In this document: piece by piece, positions 1 to 7,712 of the stretch
Position numbering within the stretch: position 1 is the first letter of the stretch
How the letters are laid out: each line of letters begins with the position of its first letter
DNA from: JAIVGV01 sp035295985
Lineage (GTDB): Bacteria; Acidobacteriota; Blastocatellia; Pyrinomonadales; Pyrinomonadaceae
Reading direction: 5' to 3'
Assembly (NCBI GenBank): GCA_035295985.1
Contig: DATHBT010000338.1
Span: forward strand, 1-18,260
Length of the DNA stretch: 18,260 nucleotides
Notes under the pieces: generated by a model
Database searches by the model: none
What the model was told of the DNA's origin: nothing
Seen by the model: the letters and a program-made list of their open reading frames with translations, nothing else
Made by a program: the position numbers and the translations under genes

Positions 1-900
1 ACGGTGCGCCTCTCGCCCGGCCGCACGGTCACGGAGATGCTGACCGCGCTCCGGTCTTCCACCCGCAGCACCGAGCGGACGCAGGCGGCGGCCGATCTCG
101 CTCTCCACATCTCGAACCGGCAGGTGCGACAGGCTTTCGTCGAACTCCTGAGCACGGATCAGAGCAGCGCGATTCATCAGACGGCCGTGCGCGAGCTGGC
201 CGCTTACGTCCAGGAGCCGGAGGTGCGTGAATCCTTCCTGCGCCTGCTCGAATCGAACAAGAACGACGCGGCGCGCATGACGGCCGCCCGCGCGCTGGCC
301 CGCCAGTACCCGGAAGACCGCCAGGTGCGCGAAGCCTTCCTGCGCGTCCTCGCCGCCGAGAAGCGCGACCAGATGCGCGCGACGATAGTCAACGCCGTCG
401 CCCGCCAGGTCGAAGACCCGGCCGTCGCGCGCGCCCTCTCCGAAGTGCTCCGCGCAGACGCGCGCGACTCGACGCGCGCCCGCGCCGCCGCCGCGCTCGC
501 CAGGAAGGCCGACAACGCGGAAGTGTACGATCTGCTCGTCAACGCCGCGCGCAACGACAAGAGCCGCTCGGTGCGCGTGGCCGCCCTCGGCGGACTCTCG
601 CGCCGCATCCGCGAGCGGCCGGAGCTGCGCGAGCTGTTCGTCGGCTACCTCGACAACGAGTCCGTCTCGCTACAGTTCCAGGCGCTCAGGGGTCTCGTCG
701 AGTTGAACGACCCGTCCCTGCGCCAGCGGCTCGTCGAGAAGGCCCGCGAGATCGTCCTCCAGAACGGCCGCCGCTACTGGAACGACCGGATGGTGCTCGA
801 CACCGTCCTCCTCGTCCGCAAGCTCGACCCGCAGGAGGCCGACCGCCTGCTCGAACAGTTGAGCGCCGAGAGGGCGCGAACGGTGGCGGTTAGCTATTAG
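1..900 (+). CDS. HEAT-repeat protein, C-terminal part (5' end outside the window)
   Basis: The frame is open from the first base, so this is probably the 3' part of a longer gene. A GTG at position 4 could serve as a start but has no visible ribosome binding site. About six tandem units of 33-34 residues are visible, each opening with a V-R-x-x-F-like helix (VRQAFVELL, VRESFLRLL, VREAFLRVL) and followed by an alanine/arginine-rich helix. This is the pattern of HEAT-like alpha-solenoid scaffolds that bind proteins. No enzymatic motif is seen in the visible part. Any catalytic, zinc-finger or signal-peptide region would lie upstream. The last codons (V-S-Y-stop) fall inside a TTAGC heptamer repeat, so the present stop is supplied by repeat DNA. 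A strong hairpin follows, suggesting that transcription ends before the next gene. Confidence 0.72.
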   Translation, partial: TVRLSPGRTVTEMLTALRSSTRSTERTQAAADLALHISNRQVRQAFVELLSTDQSSAIHQTAVRELAAYVQEPEVRESFLRLLESNKNDAARMTAARALARQYPEDRQVREAFLRVLAAEKRDQMRATIVNAVARQVEDPAVARALSEVLRADARDSTRARAAAALARKADNAEVYDLLVNAARNDKSRSVRVAALGGLSRRIRERPELRELFVGYLDNESVSLQFQALRGLVELNDPSLRQRLVEKAREIVLQNGRRYWNDRMVLDTVLLVRKLDPQEADRLLEQLSAERARTVAVSY

Positions 901-910
901 CCGTTAGCCG
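888..910. repeat. TTAGC-type heptamer repeat overlapping the HEAT gene stop
   Basis: Three consecutive 7-bp units of the form NNTTAGC (GGTTAGC, TATTAGC, CGTTAGC) span the end of the HEAT-repeat gene and include its TAG stop. The same unit builds the 32-bp inverted repeat at 7595-7706. No inverted partner arm is seen here. Confidence 0.6.
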
Positions 911-922
911 TACAGAAAAAGG

Positions 923-966
923 AGAAGGCGGGAGGCCGCAGTGATCGTCACTGCCTCCCGCCTTCT
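923..966 (+). terminator. Terminator-like hairpin after the HEAT-repeat gene
   Basis: A 14-bp perfect stem (923-936 with 953-966) is extended by five inner pairs after a 3-base bulge and closes on a TCG loop. The plus-strand 3' side is only moderately T-rich (GTCTTCTGT). In the minus direction the stem is followed by a run of five T, so it could work both ways. The core GGGAGGCCGC...GCCTCCC is shared with the hairpin at 13281-13330. It lies between two same-strand genes and probably separates the HEAT gene from the cluster that follows. Confidence 0.65.
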
Positions 967-1050
967 GTCTTCTGTAGAAGGGAATGGGGAAAAGTATCAG
1001 CGCGCGCGGCCTTCCTGCGAACCCTGCGGCCTCGCAGTTCGTTCAAGTTG

Positions 1051-1080
1051 TTGCGCTCCGCCGAAGCCCGTCTGTAGAAT
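1051..1080 (+). promoter_or_regulatory. Candidate promoter of the adenylating enzyme, probably leaderless
   Basis: A TAGAAT -10 box (1075-1080) lies 18 bases after a weak TTGCGC -35-like box (1051-1056). The ATG at 1089 begins 8 bases after the -10 box, where transcription would be expected to start, so the message may have no 5' leader. The reductase gene at 3895 shows the same layout. Confidence 0.45.
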
Positions 1081-1088
1081 CCGAGGCC

Positions 1089-2183
<1,095 letters not shown>

Positions 2184-2190
2184 AAACAGA

Positions 2191-2331
2191 TTTGTAGGGG
2201 CAGGGACGAGTCCTCTGCCCGTTCGGGCGCGAGCGCGAACGCGAGAGAAGGTTAATTCGATCTTGAAAGCACGTGCCGCTCGGTGAGCGTGCTCGCGCAC
2301 ACTAGGGGCAGGGACAAGCCCTGCCCCTAGA
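2191..2331. repeat. MITE-like palindromic element, copy 1 (about 141 bp)
   Basis: It begins 7 bases after the stop of the adenylating enzyme. It opens with TTTGTAGGGGCAGGGAC and closes with CCCTGCCCCTAG. The right end is itself a perfect 12-bp hairpin (2302-2313 with 2319-2330). The interior holds CGATCTTGAAAG (2258-2269) followed by a GTGCTCGCGCAC-like stem. A second copy in the opposite orientation lies at 6771-6913 and aligns along its whole length, including the identical 12-base core. No transposase is present. The remaining bases to the next start (2332-2405) hold only the leader of the PQQ-like gene. Confidence 0.75.
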
Positions 2332-2405
2332 AAATCGGCGCGCGTCGCGAGTTCATCCGAGGGGTTCGGGCCCGCCGCGCCTTAGCCAGAGAGGTTTCAG
2401 ACGCA

Positions 2406-3656
2406 ATGAATCGAGTTAACTACCAACTCGCGTCGATCTTCGTCGGCGTAATCGCGGCCGTCTGCGCGCAGGGCGTGCGGGCGCAGGGCGAGTGGGCACA
2501 GTGGCGCGGGGCCAACCGCGACGGCGTGGTGAAAGCGTTCCCCGCGCCCGCGGCGTGGCCGAAGGAGCTATCGCGCAAGTGGAAGGTGGCGGCGGGCGGC
2601 GGCTACTCGTCGCCGATCGTCTCAGGCAACCGCGCCTTCCTGCACACGCGCGAGGGCGAGCAGGAGGTCGTCACCTCGTTCGATCTCGCCACGGGCAAGA
2701 CCGTCTGGACGAAGTCGTACCCCGCGCCGTTCGCGAAGAACCAGTACGCAGTCCGCATGGGCAAGGGGCCGAACTCGACGCCCGTCCTGCACAACGGCCG
2801 ACTCTACACGCTCGGCGTGACGGCCATCCTCTCCGCGTTCGACGCGAAAACGGGCGAGTTGAGGTGGCGCAAGGATTATTCGTCGAAGATCGACACGTCG
2901 AAGCTCTTCTGCGGGACGGCGATGTCGCCCGCCGTCGAGAAGAACCTTTTGATCGCGCACGTCGGCGACGACCGCGGCGGCTCGCTCATCGCGTTCGACC
3001 TGGCGACGGGCGCGGAGAAGTGGGAGTGGTTGGGCGACGGCCCCGGCTACGCCTCGCCCGTCGTCGCCGATCTCGCGGGCGCGCGGCAGGTCGTGACGCT
3101 CACGGACAAGTCGGTCGTCGGCGTCGCGGCCGACAGCGGAAAGCTCTTGTGGAAAGTCCCGTTCCCGGACGAGTGGAACGAGAACATCGTGACGCCCGTC
3201 GTGCACGGCAAGACGCTCATCGTCTCCGGCGTCAGGCAGGGGACGCGAGCCTTCGAGATCGTGCGCGCGGGCGTCGGCTTCGAGGCCAAACAGCTCTGGC
3301 ACAATCCCGCCGTGCATATGTACATGTCCTCCCCCGTGCTCGAAGGCGACCTGCTCTACGGGCTGTCGAACGCGCGCAAGGGGCAGTATTTTTGTCTGGA
3401 CGCGAAGACGGGCCAGTTGGTCTGGGCGACCGAGGGGCGAGACGGCAACCAGGCCGCGGTCTTGAGCGCCGGGGGCGTGCTGCTCTTCCTGACGAGCGAC
3501 GCCGACCTGATCGTCGCGGCCAAGAGCCGCAAAGGCTTCGAGCCGCTGGCGCGCTACAAGGTGGCCGAGAGCGCGACGTGGGCGCACCCGGCCGTCGTAG
3601 GCAAACAGATTCTCGTCAAAGATGAATCGTCGCTCTCGCTGTGGAGCGTCGAGTAG
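2406..3656 (+). CDS. Secreted PQQ-like beta-propeller repeat protein (BamB-like fold)
   Basis: A 416-residue exported protein. The N-terminus is a signal peptide with a hydrophobic stretch at about residues 8-22 and a likely cleavage at VRA|QG near residue 26. The mature part begins with EWAQWRGANRDG, a typical opening of this family. Blade-closing motifs of the D-x-x-T-G-x-x-x-W type recur (DLATGKTVW, DAKTGELRW, DLATGAEKW, DAKTGQLVW), so a seven- or eight-bladed propeller is expected. Nothing indicates a quinoprotein dehydrogenase, since no cytochrome motif or catalytic calcium site is evident. An AGAGAGG box (2388-2394) lies 11 bases before the ATG. It sits between the two halves of the proposed carboxylate reductase, but as a periplasmic protein its role there is unclear. 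A paralogue is at 11999. Confidence 0.85.
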   Translation: MNRVNYQLASIFVGVIAAVCAQGVRAQGEWAQWRGANRDGVVKAFPAPAAWPKELSRKWKVAAGGGYSSPIVSGNRAFLHTREGEQEVVTSFDLATGKTVWTKSYPAPFAKNQYAVRMGKGPNSTPVLHNGRLYTLGVTAILSAFDAKTGELRWRKDYSSKIDTSKLFCGTAMSPAVEKNLLIAHVGDDRGGSLIAFDLATGAEKWEWLGDGPGYASPVVADLAGARQVVTLTDKSVVGVAADSGKLLWKVPFPDEWNENIVTPVVHGKTLIVSGVRQGTRAFEIVRAGVGFEAKQLWHNPAVHMYMSSPVLEGDLLYGLSNARKGQYFCLDAKTGQLVWATEGRDGNQAAVLSAGGVLLFLTSDADLIVAAKSRKGFEPLARYKVAESATWAHPAVVGKQILVKDESSLSLWSVE

Positions 3657-3664
3657 AAGAAGAT

Positions 3665-3789
3665 TCACCACGGAGGCACAGAGGACACAGAGGAAGCACC
3701 GAGGAAATTTGAGATTTGGAATTTCGGATTCGAGATTTCAGATCTGTCTTCTCCGTGCCCCCTCCGTGTCCTCTGTGCCTCCGTGGTGA
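3665..3789. repeat. CACGGAGG-type palindromic element with 24-bp perfect arms
   Basis: The arms 3665-3688 and 3766-3789 are a perfect 24-bp inverted repeat starting TCACCACGGAGGCACAG, and pairing continues imperfectly inward. The AT-rich middle (about 3706-3745) is a run of degenerate 7-bp units such as ATTTGAG, ATTTGGA, ATTTCGG, ATTCGAG and ATTTCAG. It starts 8 bases after the PQQ gene stop. The rest of the spacer, to the start codon at 3895, holds only a weak promoter. Short minus-strand reading frames here are translations of the repeat, not genes. Confidence 0.8.
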
Positions 3790-3857
3790 GGTCTTCTCTC
3801 CGCCCGCCCGGCCGGGCGAAACTTCGCGCCCGCCCGCGGCGTAAGACTCTCGGCGAC

Positions 3858-3887
3858 TGGTTCGGCCACAAAAGCGACTGTTAAAAT
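3858..3887 (+). promoter_or_regulatory. Candidate promoter of the acyl reductase, probably leaderless
   Basis: A TAAAAT -10 box (3882-3887) ends 7 bases before the ATG at 3895, so transcription would begin at or near the A of the start codon. The -35 region is weak (TGGTTC at 3858-3863, 18-base spacer). No ribosome binding site is present between the box and the ATG. The layout matches that before the adenylating enzyme. Confidence 0.42.
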
Positions 3888-3894
3888 CTCCGCC

Positions 3895-5316
3895 ATGCTG
3901 CACATCCCCGTTCTGCGCAAAGGAGTCCCTTACCGGAGTCTCGACGTGGCCCGCGCTTCGCACCACCGGACGCGCGAGCCGTTCGTTGAAGTGAGCCAGG
4001 CCAACGCCGGCTTAGTGCGCCGCGACCTGCTCGATCAGGAGTCGCCCCGCCGCGCGCTCGAAGCCTTCACGACCGGCGAGCTGATCGACTTGTGCGCCCG
4101 CGCCGCCGAGATTTTCATGTCAGACGAGTTGCCGGTCGGCGACGACGCGCAGGCGCCGGAAAAATATGTCGAGCAGTTGTCGGCGACGACGGGGATGCCC
4201 TACGTGATGGCCCGCCGCAACATGGAGAAGATTCGCGGCGTGCTCGCGGAGATGCGGACGGTGCTGGCGGGCCTGACGCGCAACCTCGATCTCTCCGTGC
4301 TCGACCGCGGCTACGGCGAGGTCGCCGGGCAGGCCGTCAGCTTCTTCCCGCGCGGGCGCTCGCTCGGAGTCGTCCTGCCGAACAACTCGCCGGGCGTGCA
4401 CGCGCTCTGGGTTCCGGCCGTCGCCTTGAAGACGCCGCTCGTTTTGAAGCCCGGCAGCGCCGAGCCTTGGACGCCGTACCGTCTCATCCAGTCGTTCATC
4501 AAGGCGGGCGCGCCGCGCGGGGCTTTCAGCTTCTACCCGGCCGATCACGGCGGCGCGGCGGAAATCCTGCGCCGCACGGGGCGCGGCATGGTCTTCGGCG
4601 ACGTGTCGGCGACCGCGCAGTGGCACGGAGACGCGCGCGTCGAGGTACACGGCCCCGGCTACAGCAAGATCGTCATCGGCGAAGATTGCGTCGGCGAGTG
4701 GGAAAAATACCTGGACGTGATGGTCGCGTCGATCCTTGAGAACGGAGGCCGCTCGTGCGTCAACGCGTCGGGCGTCTGGACTCCGGCGCACGCCGAAGAG
4801 ATCGCCGAGGCGCTGGCCGCGCGGCTCGCGGAAGTCAGGCCGCGCGCGGCCGACGACGAGCGCGCCGAGATCGCGCCGTTCGCCGACGCGAATGTTGCCG
4901 CGCGCGTCTCGTTGATGATCGACGCGGGGCTGCAAGAGGAGGGCGCGCGCGACGTTACAGCCACGCGGCGCGAAGGCCCGAGGGCCGTCGAGTGGGAGGG
5001 TTCGACCTACCTGCTCCCGACAGTCATCCTTTGTGAGTCGCACGAACATTCGCTCGCCAACCGCGAGTTCCTGTTCCCGTTCGCGTCGGTCGTCAAAGTC
5101 GAACAGTCGGAGATTCCCGAAGCCATGGGGCCGAGCCTCGTCGTCACCGCGATCACGCGCGACGAGAATCTGATCCGCCGGCTGCTCCAATCGCCGCACG
5201 TGGATCGACTCAACCTCGGCGCCGTCCCGACCAACCACATCAGTTGGGATCAGCCGCACGAGGGCAACCTCTTCGAGCACCTCTACGCGCGCCGCGCGTT
5301 CCAGTCAGTCGCTTGA
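3895..5316 (+). CDS. Aldehyde dehydrogenase-superfamily acyl reductase (EhpG/LuxC-like)
   Basis: A 473-residue cytoplasmic oxidoreductase of the aldehyde dehydrogenase fold. The catalytic cysteine is clear in NGGRSCVNASG (Cys288). The cofactor-binding region is LPNNSPGVHALWVP followed by LVLKPGSAEPW, with Lys185 in the position that binds NAD(P). The N-terminal 140 residues are helical and unlike classical aldehyde dehydrogenases, as in acyl-CoA/acyl-AMP reductases. Family knowledge: EhpG and LuxC take an activated acyl group onto the cysteine and reduce it to an aldehyde. The compact adenylating enzyme at 1089 would be the partner. The product is probably an aldehyde or, after further reduction, an alcohol. 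The substrate cannot be read from the sequence. Oxidation of an aldehyde (the reverse direction) remains possible. The stop is followed at once by a palindromic repeat. Confidence 0.8.
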   Translation: MLHIPVLRKGVPYRSLDVARASHHRTREPFVEVSQANAGLVRRDLLDQESPRRALEAFTTGELIDLCARAAEIFMSDELPVGDDAQAPEKYVEQLSATTGMPYVMARRNMEKIRGVLAEMRTVLAGLTRNLDLSVLDRGYGEVAGQAVSFFPRGRSLGVVLPNNSPGVHALWVPAVALKTPLVLKPGSAEPWTPYRLIQSFIKAGAPRGAFSFYPADHGGAAEILRRTGRGMVFGDVSATAQWHGDARVEVHGPGYSKIVIGEDCVGEWEKYLDVMVASILENGGRSCVNASGVWTPAHAEEIAEALAARLAEVRPRAADDERAEIAPFADANVAARVSLMIDAGLQEEGARDVTATRREGPRAVEWEGSTYLLPTVILCESHEHSLANREFLFPFASVVKVEQSEIPEAMGPSLVVTAITRDENLIRRLLQSPHVDRLNLGAVPTNHISWDQPHEGNLFEHLYARRAFQSVA

Positions 5317-5448
5317 GGAATTGCGGAATGCGGAATTCATGAATTGCGGATTGCGGAATGCGGATTGCGGATTTAAAGAAGACTGCGCCGCGTTGTGTCC
5401 TCCTGTTTTTCAATCCGAAATCCGCATTCCGCAATCCGCAATCGTTTT
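5317..5448. repeat. ATTGCGG heptamer palindromic element filling the reductase-glycosyltransferase gap
   Basis: The arms 5343-5373 and 5412-5442 form a 31-bp inverted repeat with one mismatch, around a 38-base loop. Each arm is a run of 7-bp units (ATTGCGG, ATTGCGG, AATGCGG, ATTGCGG, ATT). A further partial unit array begins directly after the TGA stop at 5316. The repeat reaches to within 7 bases of the next start codon, so no separate promoter or ribosome binding site is visible for the glycosyltransferase. The same arm occurs at 13900-13981, and related arrays are at 11371-11468 and inside the permease gene. Confidence 0.85.
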
Positions 5449-6762
5449 ATGAAGATTCTCTCGTTCACCGCCGGCGCGGGGCTTATGTACTGCGGCAGTT
5501 GTCTCAGGGACAACGCGCTCGCGGCCGAGCTGATCCGGCGCGGGCACGACGTCGTGCTCATGCCCATCTACACGCCGACGCTGACGGACGAGCCGAACGT
5601 GAGCGCCGGGCGCGTGCTCTTCGGCGGCATCAGCGTCTATCTCGAACAGCACTCCTCGCTCTTCCGACGCACGCCATGGCTGCTCGACAAGCTGTGGGAC
5701 TCGCAGGCCGCGCTGAAACTGGCCGCGCGCCGCTCGCTCGCGCTCGACCCCGGCGCGTTGGGCGAACTGACCGTCTCGATGCTGCGCGGGCGCGACGGCA
5801 ACCAGCGCAAGGAGCTGGACAAACTCTCGCACTGGCTCCGCCACGAGGCCGAGCGGCCCGACCTGGTCGTGCTGCCGAACTCGCTGCTCGTCAGCCTCGC
5901 GCGCCCCGTCAGGGAGGCGACCGGCCGCCCCATCGTCTGCACGCTCCAGGGAGAAGACCTCTTCATCGACGGCCTGCGCGAGCCGTACAGGGCCGAGACA
6001 ATTGAGCTGATCCGCTCGAACGTGGGGCACGTTGACAGGTTCGTCGCCGTCAGCGACTACTGCGCCGAGTTCATGGCGCGCCTGCTCGATATACCCGACG
6101 CGAAGATGTCGGTCGTTCCGCTCGGCGTCAGCGTTGACGACTTCCCGGCGAACGAGCGCGGGCGCGACGACACTTTCACCGTCGGCTTCTTCGCGCGCGT
6201 CGCGCCCGAAAAGGGCCTGCACCTGCTCTGCGAGGCCTACAGGATTTTCCGCGAGCGCCCCGACACGCCGCCGCGCGCGCGCCTCGAAGCCGCCGGCTAC
6301 CTCGCGCCGGAGCACGCGGACTACTTCAAAGCCATCGAGACGCAGATGCGGGATTGGGGGCTGGCCGCGGAGTTCAGTTACCACGGCTCGCCGGGGCGGC
6401 AGGGAAAGATCGACTTCTTCCGAAGGCCCGACGTGTTCTCTCTGCCCGCGACCTGCGACGAGCCGAAGGGCCTCTCGGTGCTCGAAGCACTTGCGTCGGG
6501 CGTGCCCGTCGTGCTGCCTCGCCGCGGCTCGCTCACAGAAGTCGTCGAACGCACGTCGGGCGGCCTGCTCGTCGAACCCGACAGCGCCGAAGCCCTGGCC
6601 GCGGGGCTTCACCGACTCTGGAAAGAGCCGGAACTCGCAGCCGACCTCGGCCGCGCCGGCGCGCGCGGCGCACGCGAGCACTACAGCGTCGCCCGCATGG
6701 CCGACCGCGCGCTCGAAGTTTACGAGGAAGTAGCGTTCGGCGCGGGGCAGGCGCGGGTCTGA
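5449..6762 (+). CDS. Glycosyltransferase family 4 (GT-B fold)
   Basis: A 437-residue cytoplasmic or membrane-associated glycosyltransferase that uses a nucleotide-sugar donor. The N-terminal acceptor domain begins MKILSFTAGAGLMYCGSCLRDN, with a CxxC pair at residues 15 and 18. The C-terminal donor domain shows VGFFARVAPEKGLHLLCEAY and the E-x7-E motif in DEPKGLSVLEALASGVPVV, which binds the sugar nucleotide. The start at 5449 is preferred because the reading frame upstream is only repeat sequence. There is no ribosome binding site before it; translation may depend on the upstream message or a leaderless transcript. It lies between the acyl reductase and an ABC exporter pair, which suggests glycosylation of a metabolite or lipid made by the cluster. 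Sugar and acceptor are unknown. A shadow frame on the opposite strand is not coding. Confidence 0.85.
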   Translation: MKILSFTAGAGLMYCGSCLRDNALAAELIRRGHDVVLMPIYTPTLTDEPNVSAGRVLFGGISVYLEQHSSLFRRTPWLLDKLWDSQAALKLAARRSLALDPGALGELTVSMLRGRDGNQRKELDKLSHWLRHEAERPDLVVLPNSLLVSLARPVREATGRPIVCTLQGEDLFIDGLREPYRAETIELIRSNVGHVDRFVAVSDYCAEFMARLLDIPDAKMSVVPLGVSVDDFPANERGRDDTFTVGFFARVAPEKGLHLLCEAYRIFRERPDTPPRARLEAAGYLAPEHADYFKAIETQMRDWGLAAEFSYHGSPGRQGKIDFFRRPDVFSLPATCDEPKGLSVLEALASGVPVVLPRRGSLTEVVERTSGGLLVEPDSAEALAAGLHRLWKEPELAADLGRAGARGAREHYSVARMADRALEVYEEVAFGAGQARV

Positions 6763-6770
6763 GAGAAAAA

Positions 6771-6913
6771 CTTGTAGGGGCAGGGCAATTCCGCGGCCCG
6801 CGGCGTGCGTGAGCACGCCGAACAGCAGACACATTCTTTCAAGATCGGTTGAAACCGAACCTGTGTTCGCGCTTACGCTCGGCGGGCCGCGGACTTGTCC
6901 TGCCCCTGCAAGT
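6771..6913. repeat. MITE-like palindromic element, copy 2 (about 143 bp, inverted)
   Basis: It begins 8 bases after the glycosyltransferase stop. Its ends are CTTGTAGGGGCAGGG and CCTGCCCCTGCAAG, followed inward by GC-rich complementary blocks (CCGCGGCCCGCGG and GGGCCGCGG). A 7-bp hairpin lies at 6802-6819. The core CTTTCAAGATCG (6836-6847) is the exact complement of the core in copy 1 at 2258-2269, and flanking blocks also align when one copy is reversed. The two copies therefore flank the propeller, reductase and glycosyltransferase genes in opposite orientation. Confidence 0.75.
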
Positions 6914-6936
6914 TTGTTCGGGGTTGAGGTCATAGA

Positions 6937-7611
6937 TTGCTTGTCGTCGAAAACCTGTCGAAGGAGTACCCGACGCCGCGCGGGGCGCTCGCGATCCTGT
7001 CGGGCGTCAACTTGAAGCTCGCGCGCGGCGAGGCCGTCGCGGTGACGGGGCCGTCGGGGTCGGGCAAGTCAACGCTGCTCTACGTCGTCGGCGCGTTGGA
7101 GCCCCCGACCGAGGGCGCGGTCACGCTCGACGGCCGCGACCCCTTCTCGATGCCGGGGCGCGAGCTGGCCGCGTTCCGCAACAAAGAGATCGGCTTCATC
7201 TTCCAAGATCACTACCTGCTCCCGCAGTTGACGGTTTTAGAGAACGTCCTCGCGCCGACGCTCGTCGCGGGAACCACGGCCGAAGATGAGGCGCGCGCCC
7301 GCCTACTGCTCGATGAGGTGGGCCTGGGCGAACGGCTCGAACACCGCCCGGCCGAGCTGTCGGGCGGCGAGAAGCAGCGCGCCGCCCTCGCACGCGCCCT
7401 CATCCGCCGCCCCACGCTGCTGCTCGCGGACGAGCCGACGGGGAACCTCGACCGCGACTCGGCCGAGCGCGTCGGCTCGCTCCTCCTCGGTCTGCACCGG
7501 CGGCAGGAGACCATCCTCATCGTCGTCACGCACAGCATGGAGCTGGCCGCGCGCCTCCCCGTCCGCTACGAGCTGCACGAAAGAAACCTGAAAGAAGCTG
7601 TTAGCGATTAG
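6937..7611 (+). CDS. ABC transporter ATP-binding protein (LolD/YbbA/MacB-type)
   Basis: A 224-residue ATPase subunit. All motifs are present: Walker A GPSGSGKST (38-46), Q-loop Gln90, signature LSGGEKQR (141-148), Walker B LLLADEP (161-167), D-loop NLD, and H-loop His199. Length and sequence fit the group that powers FtsX-type permeases, which move lipids, lipoproteins or peptides by conformational force rather than through a channel. The start is a TTG at 6937 preceded by GAGGT at 6926-6930. An in-frame stop lies just upstream, which excludes a longer start. The last residues (A-V-S-D-stop) are encoded by the left arm of a TTAGC inverted repeat, so the natural C-terminus may have been slightly altered by insertion. 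The partner permease follows after 101 bases. Confidence 0.9.
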   Translation: MLVVENLSKEYPTPRGALAILSGVNLKLARGEAVAVTGPSGSGKSTLLYVVGALEPPTEGAVTLDGRDPFSMPGRELAAFRNKEIGFIFQDHYLLPQLTVLENVLAPTLVAGTTAEDEARARLLLDEVGLGERLEHRPAELSGGEKQRAALARALIRRPTLLLADEPTGNLDRDSAERVGSLLLGLHRRQETILIVVTHSMELAARLPVRYELHERNLKEAVSD

Positions 7612-7706
7612 CTGTTAGCTGTTAGCCGGAAGAGAAATGCTTTCAGCTTTAGTTTCGTCTTCGGTTTTTGTATTGCTAACAGCTAACAGCTAATCGCTAA
7701 CAGCTT
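7595..7706. repeat. TTAGC heptamer palindrome with 32-bp perfect arms
   Basis: Positions 7595-7626 and 7675-7706 form a perfect 32-bp inverted repeat around a 48-base loop. Each arm is four 7-bp units (TGTTAGC, GATTAGC, TGTTAGC, TGTTAGC). The left arm contains the TAG stop of the ABC ATPase gene, and the right arm ends 6 bases before the permease ATG. Any transcript covering both genes would carry a very stable stem-loop between them. No ribosome binding site is visible between the right arm and the permease start. Confidence 0.9.
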
Positions 7707-7712
7707 GCCATC

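Noticed and set aside
984..1088. Upstream ATG extending the adenylating enzyme by 35 residues
   Set aside because: The extension follows directly on the terminator-like hairpin, looks non-coding, and would place the likely -10 box inside the gene.
2622..3671. 349-codon minus-strand frame opposite the first PQQ-like gene
   Set aside because: Same shadow effect. The plus-strand product has a signal peptide and propeller motifs.
3616..3966. Small minus-strand frames over the spacer before the acyl reductase
   Set aside because: They are translations of the CACGGAGG palindromic repeat and share no protein-level conservation pattern.
4120..5280. 386-codon minus-strand frame opposite the acyl reductase
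   Set aside because: No family motif; the plus-strand frame has the catalytic cysteine and cofactor motifs.
5395..5448. Upstream extension of the glycosyltransferase frame by 18 residues
   Set aside because: The added residues are encoded by the heptamer repeat; the conserved N-terminus begins at 5449.
5317..5448. CRISPR-like or satellite array
   Set aside because: Units are 7 bp, contiguous and arranged as inverted arms. There are no unique spacers and no cas genes.
2191..6913. Insertion sequence or composite transposon bounded by the two 142-bp elements
   Set aside because: No transposase frame inside either element or between them, and the enclosed genes are ordinary cluster genes with host-like composition.
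5410..6933. 507-codon minus-strand frame opposite the glycosyltransferase
   Set aside because: It starts in repeat DNA, spans the MITE-like element and lacks any motif.
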